From positions 45,409,283 to 45,473,282 of the forward strand of contig JAIUCV010000003.1 of assembly GCA_026724425.1 (NCBI GenBank): 64,000 bases of DNA, read 5' to 3'. The position numbers and the translations under genes were made by a program. Positions 45,114 to 56,867 of the stretch are shown piece by piece. Origin of the DNA: Erythrophleum ivorense (Eukaryota > Streptophyta > Magnoliopsida > Fabales > Fabaceae). The first letter of the stretch is position 1; every line of letters starts with the position of its first letter. Under the pieces are notes generated by a model. That model saw only the letters and a program-made list of their open reading frames with translations, had not been told where the DNA came from and made no database searches.

Positions 45114-45975
45114 GGTTGTTTTAACTTTTAAGCATTGTTTTTTGTGTCCATTTAGTTCTAGATTTTTAATGTCTGTCGTCTTCAATTTATATTTATGGTT
45201 ATGTCCCAACGTCACGTTTAAATTGAAAATGCAAGATTTGCTTTCTATGTTGGTTTCGCTCACCATCTGTATTACTGCCCGATTGGATTCTTTATAAATG
45301 TGGGCATAATACTATTTATTAGAAATGCAGTTTACCGGCTAAAATGTCTGTTAAATATTTCATTGATTTGGCCTTTTGTTGATTTAGGATTTAAAGTCCG
45401 GAAAGAAAATGCAAATAGCAACTATTCTGCTCTATTCATTACGTATTCACATTATAAACAATTAGCTATGGGACATAGAAAAATGGCAGCAACTTGAGAG
45501 TGTCCAAGAGAGCCTCTGCCTTGGGAAACTTCCAACCAAAGATTTTCATATATTAGATGGAAGATAACATGCAATTAATGTAATGGAGCCTGAGAAAAAT
45601 ATATATTTTTGTATCTATCCAAATTAAGAAAGATTGGAGATCTCTCGAAGTCATGTGTTTAATGTCATATAATCATGCCAAAGAAAAGTATAAGAGTAAT
45701 AAGACAGAAGTAGGTCAAAGTCTTCATTTGGAGAAAAGAACTTGTCTCTGAAACGGCATATACATTTTTTATTGATTTATCATCTGCGTCACTGTCACAT
45801 CAAGGGCCTTAATACATAGGCAGTCACTCTCAACTAAGGTAAGCGAAATTAATGACATGAATAAAGTAAAAACTTTGTTTTTTTTTTGGGCCTTAGCTGA
45901 TATTATTTTAAAATCAAACCAAAGACTTAATGTCATTATTTAATAACTATAGAAAACCCCTCTCATGACTTTTTG
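45114..45975 (+). repeat. 3' flank block of the SRK array, copy 2 (marks the missing SRK-2)
   Basis: Collinear with 13491-14880 but missing some internal segments. Shared text includes CTATGTTGGTTTCGCTCACC, GTGGGCATAATACTATTTATTAGAAATG, and the ATTAAGAAAGATTGG segment. It begins right after the tandem repeat that ends the transposon-filled interval. With the truncated SRK-2 start at 16989, it frames the space once occupied by SRK-2. Confidence 0.75.
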
Positions 45976-46912
45976 TTTAATGAATTTATTATAAATTTTT
46001 TAATATCTGTAAGGTGTCCACCAGTTACATTGCCTGTTGACTTGAATTATAAGAAAATTTAATCCAAACAGAAGATGTATTAAAGTGTTCAAACAACTAG
46101 AGGTTTTTAACCATTTCAAACTACTACGGACATTTTTTTTTTCTTTTTGCAAAGGTATCCTTTCATCTATTGAGATAAGTTTTGATTTAATATTTTCTTT
46201 TTGGGTATCAACTAGTGGTACCCATGAGATGCACTGGGTGGGAATTTTCTTTTTTTCCCGTCAATGTGATATGAAGCAATACAAATTTTGAAAACTGAAT
46301 AATTCTTTAAAAAATTATATTATGCACATTAACTAGTGTAATTTTTTGGTATGAACAGCTAAAGGTACGTAATAGAAGATAGATGAATATAAGATTTTAG
46401 GTGCTTTTGCACCCCATTCATTGTTTTTGCGTATAGTAGGCCCACCCATATATACTACTCCTAATGATAAAATTATACCCAAAAAATATGCCAAACAAAG
46501 TGATATAATTTACATGGTTAATCCAACTAAAATATTAGTTAACAATAACTATAAACTTATGGGTCCATGTACTTAATTGAAAAATTATGAAGATAACGGT
46601 TCTTTCAATCCAGCAAAACTAAAAGAAATAAACTGATTTCTAGTATATTAATTTTTGTTATTTCCCACTCTAAAAAAAAACATAGAACCGAAATTGCAAC
46701 AAAAAATATGAAAGGGGCACAAAAAAAGAAAAGAAAAGGCGACAAATCCTTTCTCATCAAAGAGAAGATCTGTTAGAAAAAGAAAAAAAAATAATCTAAC
46801 GTTACATATTGTTTTTTTACTTTTTTCTCCAACTCTCCCTCTCTCTCTCTTTATAAAAAAGATGGGGCGGTGACCTGTGGGTTTGGTAGTCAAATAGTTT
46901 AGTTACATATTC

Positions 46913-46950
<38 letters not shown>

Positions 46951-47139
46951 TTACCCATTTTTTCAAAGCCATAAAACAGAACCACATACCCAAATGAAAA
47001 AGGGAAAAAAAATTGGTGATGACAGTACCAGAACCAAATATTATTTTATGATACATAATTCTATTACTGTAACAGGGGCGTCCTTCACAGCATTCCAAAA
47101 CCCATATTCTGCCCCCAATTCCGATAATTATCTTGTTTT
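45976..47139. other. Upstream region of SRK-3; TA microsatellite
   Basis: No gene recognised. A long TA microsatellite at about 46917-46946 lies about 200 bp before the SRK-3 reading frame. I see no clear match to the upstream block shared by SRK-1 and SRK-2, so this paralogue's promoter is either older or replaced. The minus-strand frames (46648-46893, 46817-47098) overlap microsatellite sequence and are not credible. Confidence 0.45.
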
Positions 47140-48031
47140 TTGTGGGATTCAGTAGATACGCTAGCTTGTTATCTACTTTTCTTATATATTTGTTTCTCTT
47201 CTACTATTGTGGATCCAGTTTGTGCCTTGGACACGATCACATCATCTCTGTTGATCAAAGAACCTGAAACACTAAGCTCAAATAACATGTTCGCGCTGGG
47301 ATTCTTTAGTTCTCAGAATTCCACAAATCGCCATGTGGGAATTTGGTTTATGTCTGAATCCTCTGTCGTTTGGGTAGCGAACCGAAACGACCCACTAACA
47401 GATTCTTCTGGGATTTTCACAGTATCACAGAATAGCAATCTTGTTGTTTTGAATGGCAAAATCAGGTCGTTTGGTCAACAAATGTTTCAAATATAGAAAT
47501 CAATAGCAGTGCCCAACTTTTAGATTTCGGAAACCGAGTCTTTATAGATAGTACTACTGGAAAAATGGTGTGGCAGAGTTTCCACTATCTTTGTAATACA
47601 TTATTACAAGACATGAAACTCAGAACTAATCCAAAAATAGGTCAGAAAAAGCAATTTACATTATGGAAAAGTACATCTGATCCATCCTATGGAAGATTTT
47701 CGGGCAGTCTTGAACCTTATAACGTTATTAAAGTGTTCATCTGGGAAGAAAATCGCCCTTACGGGCGGACTGGTCCCTGGAAAGGGCATAAACTTTCTTG
47801 GGATACCCTGGAGAGGGTTTGAACCAAAGAACAGAGAAGAATGGGAAAGGCAGAACTGGACCAGCGGGTGTGTAAGAAGGGAAGCACTTCAGCGTGAGCG
47901 GGTCAATAATGGTTCTGAAGCTAGCAAAGCAGATGGGTTTCCAAAGCTGGAGAGGGCAAAAGCGCCAGATCATGCAGAGTTGTTACCTATTGACTTTGAG
48001 AATACTGTAGATTGCCAAACTCCATGCCTGC

Positions 48032-51000
48032 TGTAATCACCTTACTTGGTTTAATTTAATTAACAGTCATAACGCTTAGCGAAATAAAATTTTTTAAACA
48101 TTGCAACCTAAAAGTAAAAAGATTATATATATATATATAAACTATAACTAATATTCTTTGTTATTTCAAATCTTTCATAGTGTTGGAGTAAGTGTCATAG
48201 TTGTCAGTCAAAGTACATGGTTAGTCAACTATCATACATGCAGTCCATACAAAATAATCCTTGGATAATCATAGAGCTAATATGTATATTTATTTACAAC
48301 TATTGGGCTCTGTGAGGTCAAACTACACTACTAGGTCCATTACCAACTCAAATTAGCAGGGTCAAAGAAGAAGGAGTATTTGCTAGCTATCAATAGTGAT
48401 TGTTATGGTTTTTATATTAACCATCACTTAACCTAGCCCACCTATAGAATATTTACATATACCCATTCAATCTTGACTACACAGTGAATTACTACATCTT
48501 TATTATTTGAACATATTATTAAGAAGGTGAGAATTCAATAATTCTCAATAAATCATAATAAAATTTTAAGATAAGTAATAGTTTAATTGTCATGTGTATA
48601 AAAAATGTTTTTATTTATATCTCTTATCTATCTAAGAAATAGACTTAGAGCAAATCAAATGATAACAAATAGGCATCAATTCACTGGCACATACACATAA
48701 CAAGATAACTTGGTCAGTAGCTTAAACACATAATAGTATCTTGCATAAGTGAAATAGCTCATATGCAATGGCAAATTTATTAGACAATTCTTTTAAGAAA
48801 CTATAGTTAATCAAATCTGAAAATATTGGTTAAGATGGAACAAGTTTATACCATATCAAATACCCTATACAATGTGACAGACATCTAGGTTTTCAAATTC
48901 AAAGATATCACATCAGATATTTCATACTACCTAATGTGAAACTTAAATTTTCAATATTTTAAGATTGACTAACCACCTTATTTATTCTTGCATATCTTAA
49001 AAATTGTTAATAAGATTAGTATTAATAGCCATTTATATCATGATTGCAAACTAAGGCATCCCCTAATATATATCCATATCATATAAGCAATCCAAGGTCC
49101 GAGAGGGACTTTAACCCTTATGACCATCTTGTAAAATATAATATTGAAAGTAAGGGACTCTAACCCTTAATAACATACTAACATTGGCTTCACTATTATT
49201 GCCTACTATATCAAGTCATGAAGTAAAAGCCATCTGCATATGAAATTTTAAAAAGCTATAGTCAATATCATTTATTTATAGATAAAATATTTCAAATATA
49301 CTAGTATAACAACCAATAAACTAGTTAAATAAATTATGATTGAAACATTTTTCCTGTTATCATGTCTTTTAAATGTCTTCAGTATCTTATAAGTCCAAAT
49401 ATTTGTCCATGTCATGATATCCCAAAGTCAAGGTCATCTATGCATGAGAATAGTCCAAGATGTTATCATCCATGTATAGGAATTAAAACTCTAGTCAAGG
49501 TACTTTATTTGTCATGGACATCCACACATGGATAATGTTCCATGTTCAGTCTTCTATGCATGGGGTCTAAAAAATATCTTTGATCAAGGAATTAGTGACA
49601 TATTATTTGAATTAAGGTTTATAGGGTTCCAAGAGAATCTATCAAAGCAAATCATTACATACAATGAACAATTACATAGAGATTCAACTTAAAATTAGCA
49701 TAAAATCACTAATTTCATGTCTAAAGAAGTTACATACTATACAAGAATGCATATGGCTAAAACAGGCAACTCCAAATATGCAAACAAGTGACATTAATGG
49801 AATTGCACCTCTAAAGTCAAGCCATGCAATTGCATAGGGCCTAGCCATGCATTTCTGGGTTCTATGCATGGTCCATGCACTTTTGCACTAGGGGGCCATA
49901 CACAAGCCCCCCGCTTCATTACTTTCTTAGCAACCCATGGAATTTCAAGTTTTCTCTCACCCAAGCTTTTCCAATCATTTAAGTTATCATACAAGCAATT
50001 AAAATAATTTATTTTTAAACTAAAAGGAATTTTTTCTTCCTTAAATCCTCTACCCCAAAATTCGATCACCTTACTTTTGCCACTATGATCATGCTTCTTT
50101 TTACTTGTTGTTGAAAGAAAAGAAAAGGGTGCTTCAACCATTCATCAATTTAGTATAGCAGTAACCTACAACAAGTTTTAACTCAGGGAATTATATGAAA
50201 CTTCATCTATTTACGATGCTAAGAGAGGAAGAGTATATGAGATGGAAGGGAAGATAGGGAAGATCAGTTGGAAAAGAAGATAGAGATGCACAAATCCTTA
50301 GTAAGACTAGGATTTAAGTCTTATTGGTTAATTTGATCAAAATATCTTCTTCTTCCTTCAAACTTTTCTTGCTCTTTGTTTCTCCTGTATTCTTTCTTCT
50401 CTTTCTTTCTCTCTTAATTTGTAGGGTTTCAAAGCAATAGAGCGTATGGATGTTTAGAGTGAGAATGGGTTGTTTTGAAGGATAGGGATCGCAAATATAT
50501 AAAGGAAGTGTGAAGGGCGGTGGCTTTCTTAATCTTGATGCTTCTCTAGAGAAATATCTTTTAAGATAAGTCAAAAGACTTTAAATCAAAATGCAAATCA
50601 AGTTTTATCCTATTAATTTGATAAGGTATAAAAATGATTGCTATTCATTGAACAATGTATTCTAAAGCCTCTGATTTATTTATTTGTTTGCAACTCTATC
50701 GCTTTCTCTCAGAGAAAATAAAGTTTTAGGTCTTGGAAAAAATTAAAATTTTATCCCTGCTAAGATAGCATTTTGGTCCCCATTTTTGAACCGTAAACTT
50801 TTAATAATTATATTTTAACTCTCAAATGTTACCTAAATATTTTTATTTCTAAAATATTTTTGTTATATTTTTAAGGTCCTAATGGCTTAGGAATTTCTTA
50901 AAATTTCATTCCCTAAGTATTTTTTCTCTTAATTGACTATTATTTTTTATTTCCAAATAATTCTTAAATATTCCTAAAAATTTAAATTAAATTCTTAACA

Positions 51001-51146
51001 ACTTCAAAAAATTTTAGTTTCCTTTTCAAAATTCATAAATCTCTAAATTCTCATATTAATACCTTATTTTATTTATTTAATGGTTTCCAATGTGGTTAAT
51101 TTCATTTAATTGGTCTAATTAAGTTTTATTTTGAGGAGGATGTTAC
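48032..51146 (-). mobile_element. Solo long LTR (copy H), family II, inside the SRK-3 PAN region
   Basis: Inserted between TPCL (48030) and KNCSC (51158) of SRK-3. Begins TGTAATCACCTTACTTGG and ends ATTTTGAGGAGGATGTTAC, resembling the ends of copy D (TGTGATGACCCTGAC and TTTTGAGGTGTTACA). About 3.1 kb, with no gag or pol. At 49815-49885 it carries clustered CCATGCA/TGCATGG words. The minus-strand frames inside (49684-50141, 50314-50574) are not recognised. The target duplication is not clean. Confidence 0.7.
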
Positions 51147-51154
51147 GTCTAAAG

Positions 51155-51893
51155 AATTGTTCTTGTATAGCTTATACATACAACGCAGGCCTTGGTTGTA
51201 TGCTTTGGAATGCAAACTTACTTGACATACAATGTTTCTCTAATAAAGGGGCTTATCTTTACATATGTTTAGCCTACTTGAAATTGGGTACCATTTTTAA
51301 TTAAAGAAAACTCTTTGAAACACCTATACTTTAGAAATGCATTTCTTTTGCATTTGATATGTATTTGACACTCAAATAAATTGAATATGACACTTTAAAT
51401 TCATTTAAGCATTATATATTTTGTCACATGGCTATTTCCATATCATGTTGTGTTTTGCATCTGTGTCAATTATGGTACTTCTTAGCATAGGTGCAATTTT
51501 TATGTTGTTATTAGATTCTTCAATAGATTATAACATATGGGGATACTTTTCTTTTAAGGAGTAAACTAGTGTGGTGCTAAATGCAAAACAAGTCTAAATG
51601 CTAAATATTTATGGGTGAATTTGATAATAAATACCTAAGAAACTTTATCTTCTTTAACCTATTTTGATGATCATATGTGCAGTATAGTGCTCAGTTTATT
51701 GTTAGAAAATGAAGATTATTTGAATTTTCTTCTTCTTCTTTTTAATATAGAAGAAGGCAGGAACATGATAGGAACTATTATAATTACAATTCTAATAGGA
51801 ACAATTCTCATTATTGCCTCTGGATATTTCTTATGGAAAAGAACGTCAAAGAAAAAATGTAATATGATGTGCTTTACTGTAAGAATTCATTAA
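51155..51893 (+). pseudogene. SRK-3 PAN remainder and transmembrane exon
   Basis: 51155-51300 encodes KNCSCIAYTYNAGLGCMLWN, then DIQCFSNKGAYLYICLAYLK, the end of the PAN domain, which keeps paired cysteines. After an AT-rich intron of about 400 bp, the frame 51675-51893 gives the juxtaposed EEGRNMIG and a strongly hydrophobic I/T/L stretch, then FLWKRTSKKK, a membrane helix with a basic stop-transfer tail. Exon order and spacing parallel SRK-1. Confidence 0.8.
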
Positions 51894-52339
51894 GGGGTCA
51901 ATGATTTTGTTTCTTATTTTTAAGTTCTTACTTGATTTAAATATAAGAGCATATAGAGAGGAAAAAACATGTCAATAAAAAAGTAATTCTATCACAAAAT
52001 CATATAATCATTTTTCAAGGTAAAAATCCTTGTTAACTTTTAACTTCCATATTATAACTAATAAGGTGAATAATCCTTATTTGATAGTTGAAGTTAAATA
52101 AATAAATAAATATATATATATAAAGAATTTTCTCTTATAGTTTAGATAGGATTTGTAAAGGCTTTGTAATCTTACACAATCACTTAAACATTGAGTTTCA
52201 GTATTTTTTGATACAAATTATTTGAAAACTTTAAATAGTTAACTCATTGCTTTAGTAACATGGTATTAAAGTAGCATTACATGTTTTTCAAGGAAAAAGA
52301 AAAAGATGTATATGTTTAACAAGTCAAACATGAAGCAAG

Positions 52340-52770
52340 TCAAAATTCAAGAGCTATGATCGTTTGATTTTAGAAAGTTGGCAACTATAACAAACAACTT
52401 TAACTTAGCAAATAAACTTAGGTAAGGTGTCATTGCTCCTATGTATAAGATGATTTTTATTTTTTTAAAGTTCATTATCTTCCAAGTCATAAAAAAATTA
52501 GTGTTTCCCTATCATTTTATTTCAAGAAAGTTGGAAGATGGATAGGAAATAGCAATAAAAAGACTATCAAGAACATCTAAACAGAAATGGAAGAATTTAT
52601 CAATAAAGTGGAGTTTATTTCTAAGCTTTAACATCAGAACCTTGTTAATTTCTGGGTTACTACATCAAAAGAATGGAAGAGATCTTGGTTTATGAATACA
52701 TGCCAAACAAAAGTTTGGATGCGTATATCTTTGATTTGTTCATATCTTTTGTGCATAAGAATGTTTACTA
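52340..52770 (+). pseudogene. SRK-3 kinase N-lobe exons
   Basis: 52360-52440 reads FDFRKLATITNNFNLANKL in shifted frames, then APMYK. 52524 onward reads KLEDG, a stop, EIAIKRLSRTSKQ (catalytic lysine). In other frames MEEFI and ISKL follow, then VYEYMPNKSLDAYIF at about 52690-52735. This covers kinase subdomains I to V. Several single-base shifts separate the pieces. Similarity ends near 52740; the gypsy gag sequence begins at about 52820 on the other strand. Confidence 0.82.
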
Positions 52771-52819
52771 AATTGGATGTTTCTATCTTAGCATAAAAGG
52801 AAGAGAGGAAAAAAGAAAA

Positions 52820-53359
52820 CTCAGTACCCTTCCACCAATATATTGCTTCCTTTCTTAACTGGAAAGCCGCCATCTTGGCTTTCTGCTCAGATGTGCACTC
52901 CATAACCTCGAAGATCTGCTCGAGTTCAATGATCCAGGCCTCGGCTCTGTCTGCACTCATCTCACCATCAAAGGTGGGAGGCCCGAACTTTCTGAACTGA
53001 GTAACTACTTTTCTGATCGAGGGCTGCTGCTCAGCAGGAGGCATCTGAGCTGGTGGAACTGGGGCTACAGCCTGCATGTGTGGCTGTGCATCTGTAGGAG
53101 TCGCCCCTGAATGCTCAGGACGATCAGAGTGTGGAACTGGCTGAGGAGGGGGAGGTGTAGGGCCTTGGCTATCTCTCTCAGCAAGCCGTTCTTGTAGCTG
53201 CATGATAACAGCTTGCTACTGATCCAGGCGAGCCACTATACTCTGTAAGGCTCCAGCAACTGGATCGCTAGGCCCGGCCTCATCTGCCTGAGCCGCTCTG
53301 GAAGGCCTACCTCTTCCTCTACCTCTACCTCTGCCTCTGCTTTGGCGAGTGTCTACCAT
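52820..53359 (-). pseudogene. Truncated Ty3/gypsy gag with an RG-rich N terminus
   Basis: Start at 53359: MVDTRQSRGRGRGRGRGRPS, then AAQADEAGPSDPVAGALQSI. A stop codon falls at 53218-53216 (LDQ stop QAV), then the frame continues with a coiled segment, a Pro-rich stretch (about 53160-53040), and the gag core FRKFGPPTFDGEMSADRAEA, then EQIFEVMECTSEQKAKMAAF and AIYWWKG. This is the retrotransposon-gag (capsid-like) core; the matching C-terminal half and zinc knuckle are lost at the truncation near 52820. The sequence is much less decayed than element F, with a single stop, which suggests a younger insertion. Confidence 0.88.
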
Positions 53360-53543
53360 CTTTCTGAAACATATAACATGGCTTAGCATACATAAAAGGG
53401 ACACATGCCACTTTCATACACTCAATCATCCATAGCAAGCTCATAAACATCTTGGCAACTCACAACATATGCTACAATCCACAATGAAAGCCTGAACCTT
53501 ACTGCTCTCATACTACATCTCATAATGAAAGCCTGGAACTTTT

Positions 53544-53555
53544 GCTCTGATACCA
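53544..53555 (-). other. Primer-binding site of element B
   Basis: On the minus strand TGGTATCAGAGC, the initiator tRNA-Met type primer site, 5 bp after the LTR end at 53561. It confirms the minus orientation of the element and of its LTR family. Confidence 0.9.
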
Positions 53556-56090
53556 CCAAATGTAACACCTTAACCTCTAGCTCATACCCAGCGTGCCCTC
53601 TTACTCATATACATATGCGGAACTCACAAGGGAGATAAACTCTCTACCTTATGCTTGCTTTTTCTATGGCACTATGTGTGGGTAGCGATCCACTTTAGAA
53701 GTAACATGGACCGGTTGAGCTCGCTCTATGGTTCCTCATGCTCAAGTACTCTATTGGGACTTATTTCAATCCCTACTATATGCTTAGAACTCATGGAAAG
53801 CAAAAAGGGATTGGAGACATGCATTTTCGCTAGTGGCAGATTTTGCTTCTTTTCTGGGCTAACTTTGGAAATTCATAACTAAATGCAGAAAAATCGTATC
53901 TACATGATCTGGGTCAATATAGAAATTTTGAGACGTCTACTTCATGCTAAAAATACTTAGAAGTCTCAATCTCTCACTCATTCTGCGTTTGACATCGAAA
54001 TAGCTCACTGGTCAGAGGGGGCTTCTTTGCTGTCACAGTTTACTGATATGGACTTTGAAAATGTCTAACTAATTCCACAAAAATCCAATGCTCATAAACT
54101 CTATCTCTATGGAAAGATGTGGATGTTAGCTAGAGGAGAAAAATATCTCCAGATCAGTCCACCAAGCCAATTCCCCGGAAACCGATGAAACAGTACCTCG
54201 GGTCTGGTTGGGGGTCTGATTCTGGGCAGGAACTTCGAAATTGCATAACTTCCTCTCTGGACCTCTAAATGAGGTGCTTCCAGTTCCTACAAGTCACTGT
54301 GACCCTCTAGTTTCTGTGTATAAAATTTCGTAGCCATTGGACTACGTTTGCCCCTCGGATGACATGATTTCAAATCTGACCAAATGAACAGTGAATTTCA
54401 AAAATCCGAATTTCTGATGTCAACTTTGGATGCTCATAGAAAATGCTATAGACCTCTAAATGACATGAACTCTAGCTTCCCAAAAAGCTCTAAACATACT
54501 CTAGTTCCATGTCAAATCTCATGGCTAGAAGAGGTCATATGGCTATTCTATGACATCATGTGCAAAATGGCCTTTTCTTGGCCAAAAGTGTGGCTAATGG
54601 GGTCCAATCTTAAATTTTCTACTTCTATGACTCTTTGAGCACATGAGAAAGCTTCTATCGGAGCTATCAATCATGCCTCAAGTGTCTAATAACTCAGATT
54701 GGGGAAACTCACTACCCCATGCCCACTTATGCACCCATATATACTAAGCTACCATTGGCTCTTTCTCATTCAACCATGCTATTTCATTCATCATAAAGCT
54801 CATTCTCATACATTCATCATTAATACATACATTGTCTTACAATATTTGTACATGCTACATCATATACATCATTTACATCTCATGTACAAGTTACATATAC
54901 AATGTAGTACAAAACTATACACTTTTCTTCATCTCTATCCCTAGCCTCATGCTTGTTGGTGGTTGCTCCCATCTCTTATCTCACTTGGGCCACCTGACAT
55001 GGTTGGATGGTGGAGAGGGAGGGTGAGATTCGGAGAATCTCAGTAGTTCAACTCTCATTCAAACATACATATATTGCATGCAACAAGTCTCATTAAGCAT
55101 GTATGGCATGTTAGCATGTAAAACATGATAGAAAACGTTTAAACATGTGAAATGGCCATGGATAACATTCATGAGTTCGCTGAGTACTTGGATCGGCCTC
55201 ACCCCTTCCCTTATGGCTTTTGGATTTGCCTTCCCATACTTTTAGAGGTACTTAGACTCACCCTTACTCTTTGGGAGTCAACCTCACTTTTGGGAGACAT
55301 GGCTCAACCAACTTAGGGCTTCGGCTCATCCTCACCTTGGCTTCAGGGTTATTGGCTTTTCCATTTCCTCAAGCAAACCAAACAATCATTTAAAACATCA
55401 TCTCAATCATATCACATAATCATGCTAACACACTTCTCACAGCTCATCTCATTCATACACACAAGCAAGACAATGTAAACATACAATTATGCATGAGAGA
55501 AAGTGGAGAGAACTACCTTTGTTGGCTATTTACTACTTGCTCTGTCAATGGTCTCCTCCCTTGTTGATTTCACAACAACTTCTAGATGGGAGAGTTCCCT
55601 CTTGAGCCTAACCACACAAAAGCATGGAATTAATACTTTACTACTCAATTCTTAAGCTAGGGATCACTTCTAAGCAGCTCTACTGAGCTTCTCACTCTAG
55701 GTTTCTTCCTCACTCTAGGGTCCATGAACTATCCCTCTCTTTTTCAACTCATAAGAAAGGGGAAAAGCAAGAAGAGAAGACTATCTACTTCTAATCTCTC
55801 TCAAGAATGGTTTCCCACTCTCTCTCCTCTAAACCAGACTCAAACCTAACCATTCCTAACATCTGAACCGTAGGAAAGAGGGGAAAAAGGGAGAGGGCCA
55901 CATATGAAGAGGAAACCATGAGGATTCATACCTTTCTTGTGCTTTCCTCTTCTCTTCAGCTTCTCTCTCTCTCCTCCGCCCTTTGCTCTCTCCTAAGACG
56001 AGTTAGAGTCGGTTAGAAGAAGAAAGAAGAGATTTGGAAGCTTTTAAAAGTCAATTTCTCTTTTCCTCGCTTTTCTGGACCGCTCTCGCT

Positions 56091-56396
56091 ACAGCGAGTT
56101 AGTGACCTCGCTACGGCGAGCTCGTGTCTGTTCCAGACTTTTGTCTTCGCTATGGCATCGCTACGGCGAGATCGGGTCTATTCCAGACCTCTGCCTTCGC
56201 TAAAGCGCCGCTACGGCGAGCAACTCCCTGGTCTCTATATGGAATGCCATACTCGCTATAGCTAGGAACAATTTCGCTACGGCGAGCAACTTACTGGTTT
56301 CTATATGGAATGCCGCACTCGCTATAGCTAGGGACATACTCGCTACGGCGAAGAGGCATTCTCGCTATGGCTATTCCATATCTCGCTATGGCGAGA
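56091..56396. repeat. Array of near-palindromic CTCGCTACGGCGAG words in the element B LTR
   Basis: Twelve occurrences of CGCTA within about 300 bp, most extended to TCGCTAYGGCGA or TCGCTATAGC, which are self-complementary or nearly so. Part of the array is a tandem duplication of about 66 bp (CTCTATATGGAATGCC repeated at about 56234 and 56300). The cluster is far more GC-rich than the surroundings. It sits about 100-400 bp inside the 5' end of the LTR, where promoter or enhancer sequences of retrotransposons are usually found. Confidence 0.85.
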
Positions 56397-56867
56397 AGAC
56401 TTAGAAAATTCTCAGCTGTCCGAAAATTTTCCAGCTTTTCTTTCCTTTCCTTTTTCTCCCTTCTTTTTCTCTTTTCTTTTTCTGGGTTATTACAGTTTGA
56501 GTATTTAAAGAAATACAAGTTTGGTTGTTTAACTCTTATTTTACCTTATGTTTCCACTTTGTTAACATTAATTGCAATGTTTCCCATGTTTCTTAATACA
56601 TTTGTGCTTTTGTATCTCTTGATACGCAAGTTCAATAGAGTGTATGGACATTTTATGTGATAGTCCATGTACCTAAAAATTTAATGTGCTTTATTTATTG
56701 AGTAATAGTTAAGATACATGTAACTAAGTCATAAGAAGTCACCAACCATACCAAATACTATCACATTTTACTTGTAGAATGTAGGAAGTGAGTGGAGGGT
56801 CATTTTTTGAACATTCACCTTCCTTCTTCACACTTTCTTAAAGTAATATTTCACAAATCCACTGAGA

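Larger units (their letters stand above)
52820..56494 (-). mobile_element. Minus-strand gypsy element B: 5' LTR, primer site and partial gag
   Basis: Read on the minus strand: the LTR starts TGTAATAACCC at 56494 and ends GGTGTTACA at 53561 (2934 bp). The primer site TGGTATCAGAGC lies at 53555-53544, then gag from 53359 to about 52820, where it stops abruptly. Protease, pol and the 3' LTR are missing, because SRK-3 kinase sequence resumes to the left. It is the only copy of LTR family I here with internal coding sequence, so it fixes the orientation of the solo copies. It lies in the intron between the VYEYMPNKSL and LDWG exons of SRK-3. Confidence 0.88.

Noticed and set aside
54699..55026. 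Histidine- and tyrosine-rich frames within the element B LTR.
   Set aside because: They derive from ACAT- and CATA-rich LTR sequence and are not conserved as frames in copies A and C.
56091..56396. CRISPR-like regular array of palindromic repeats.
   Set aside because: Spacing is irregular, spacers are themselves repeated, and the context is a plant LTR. It is not a CRISPR array.
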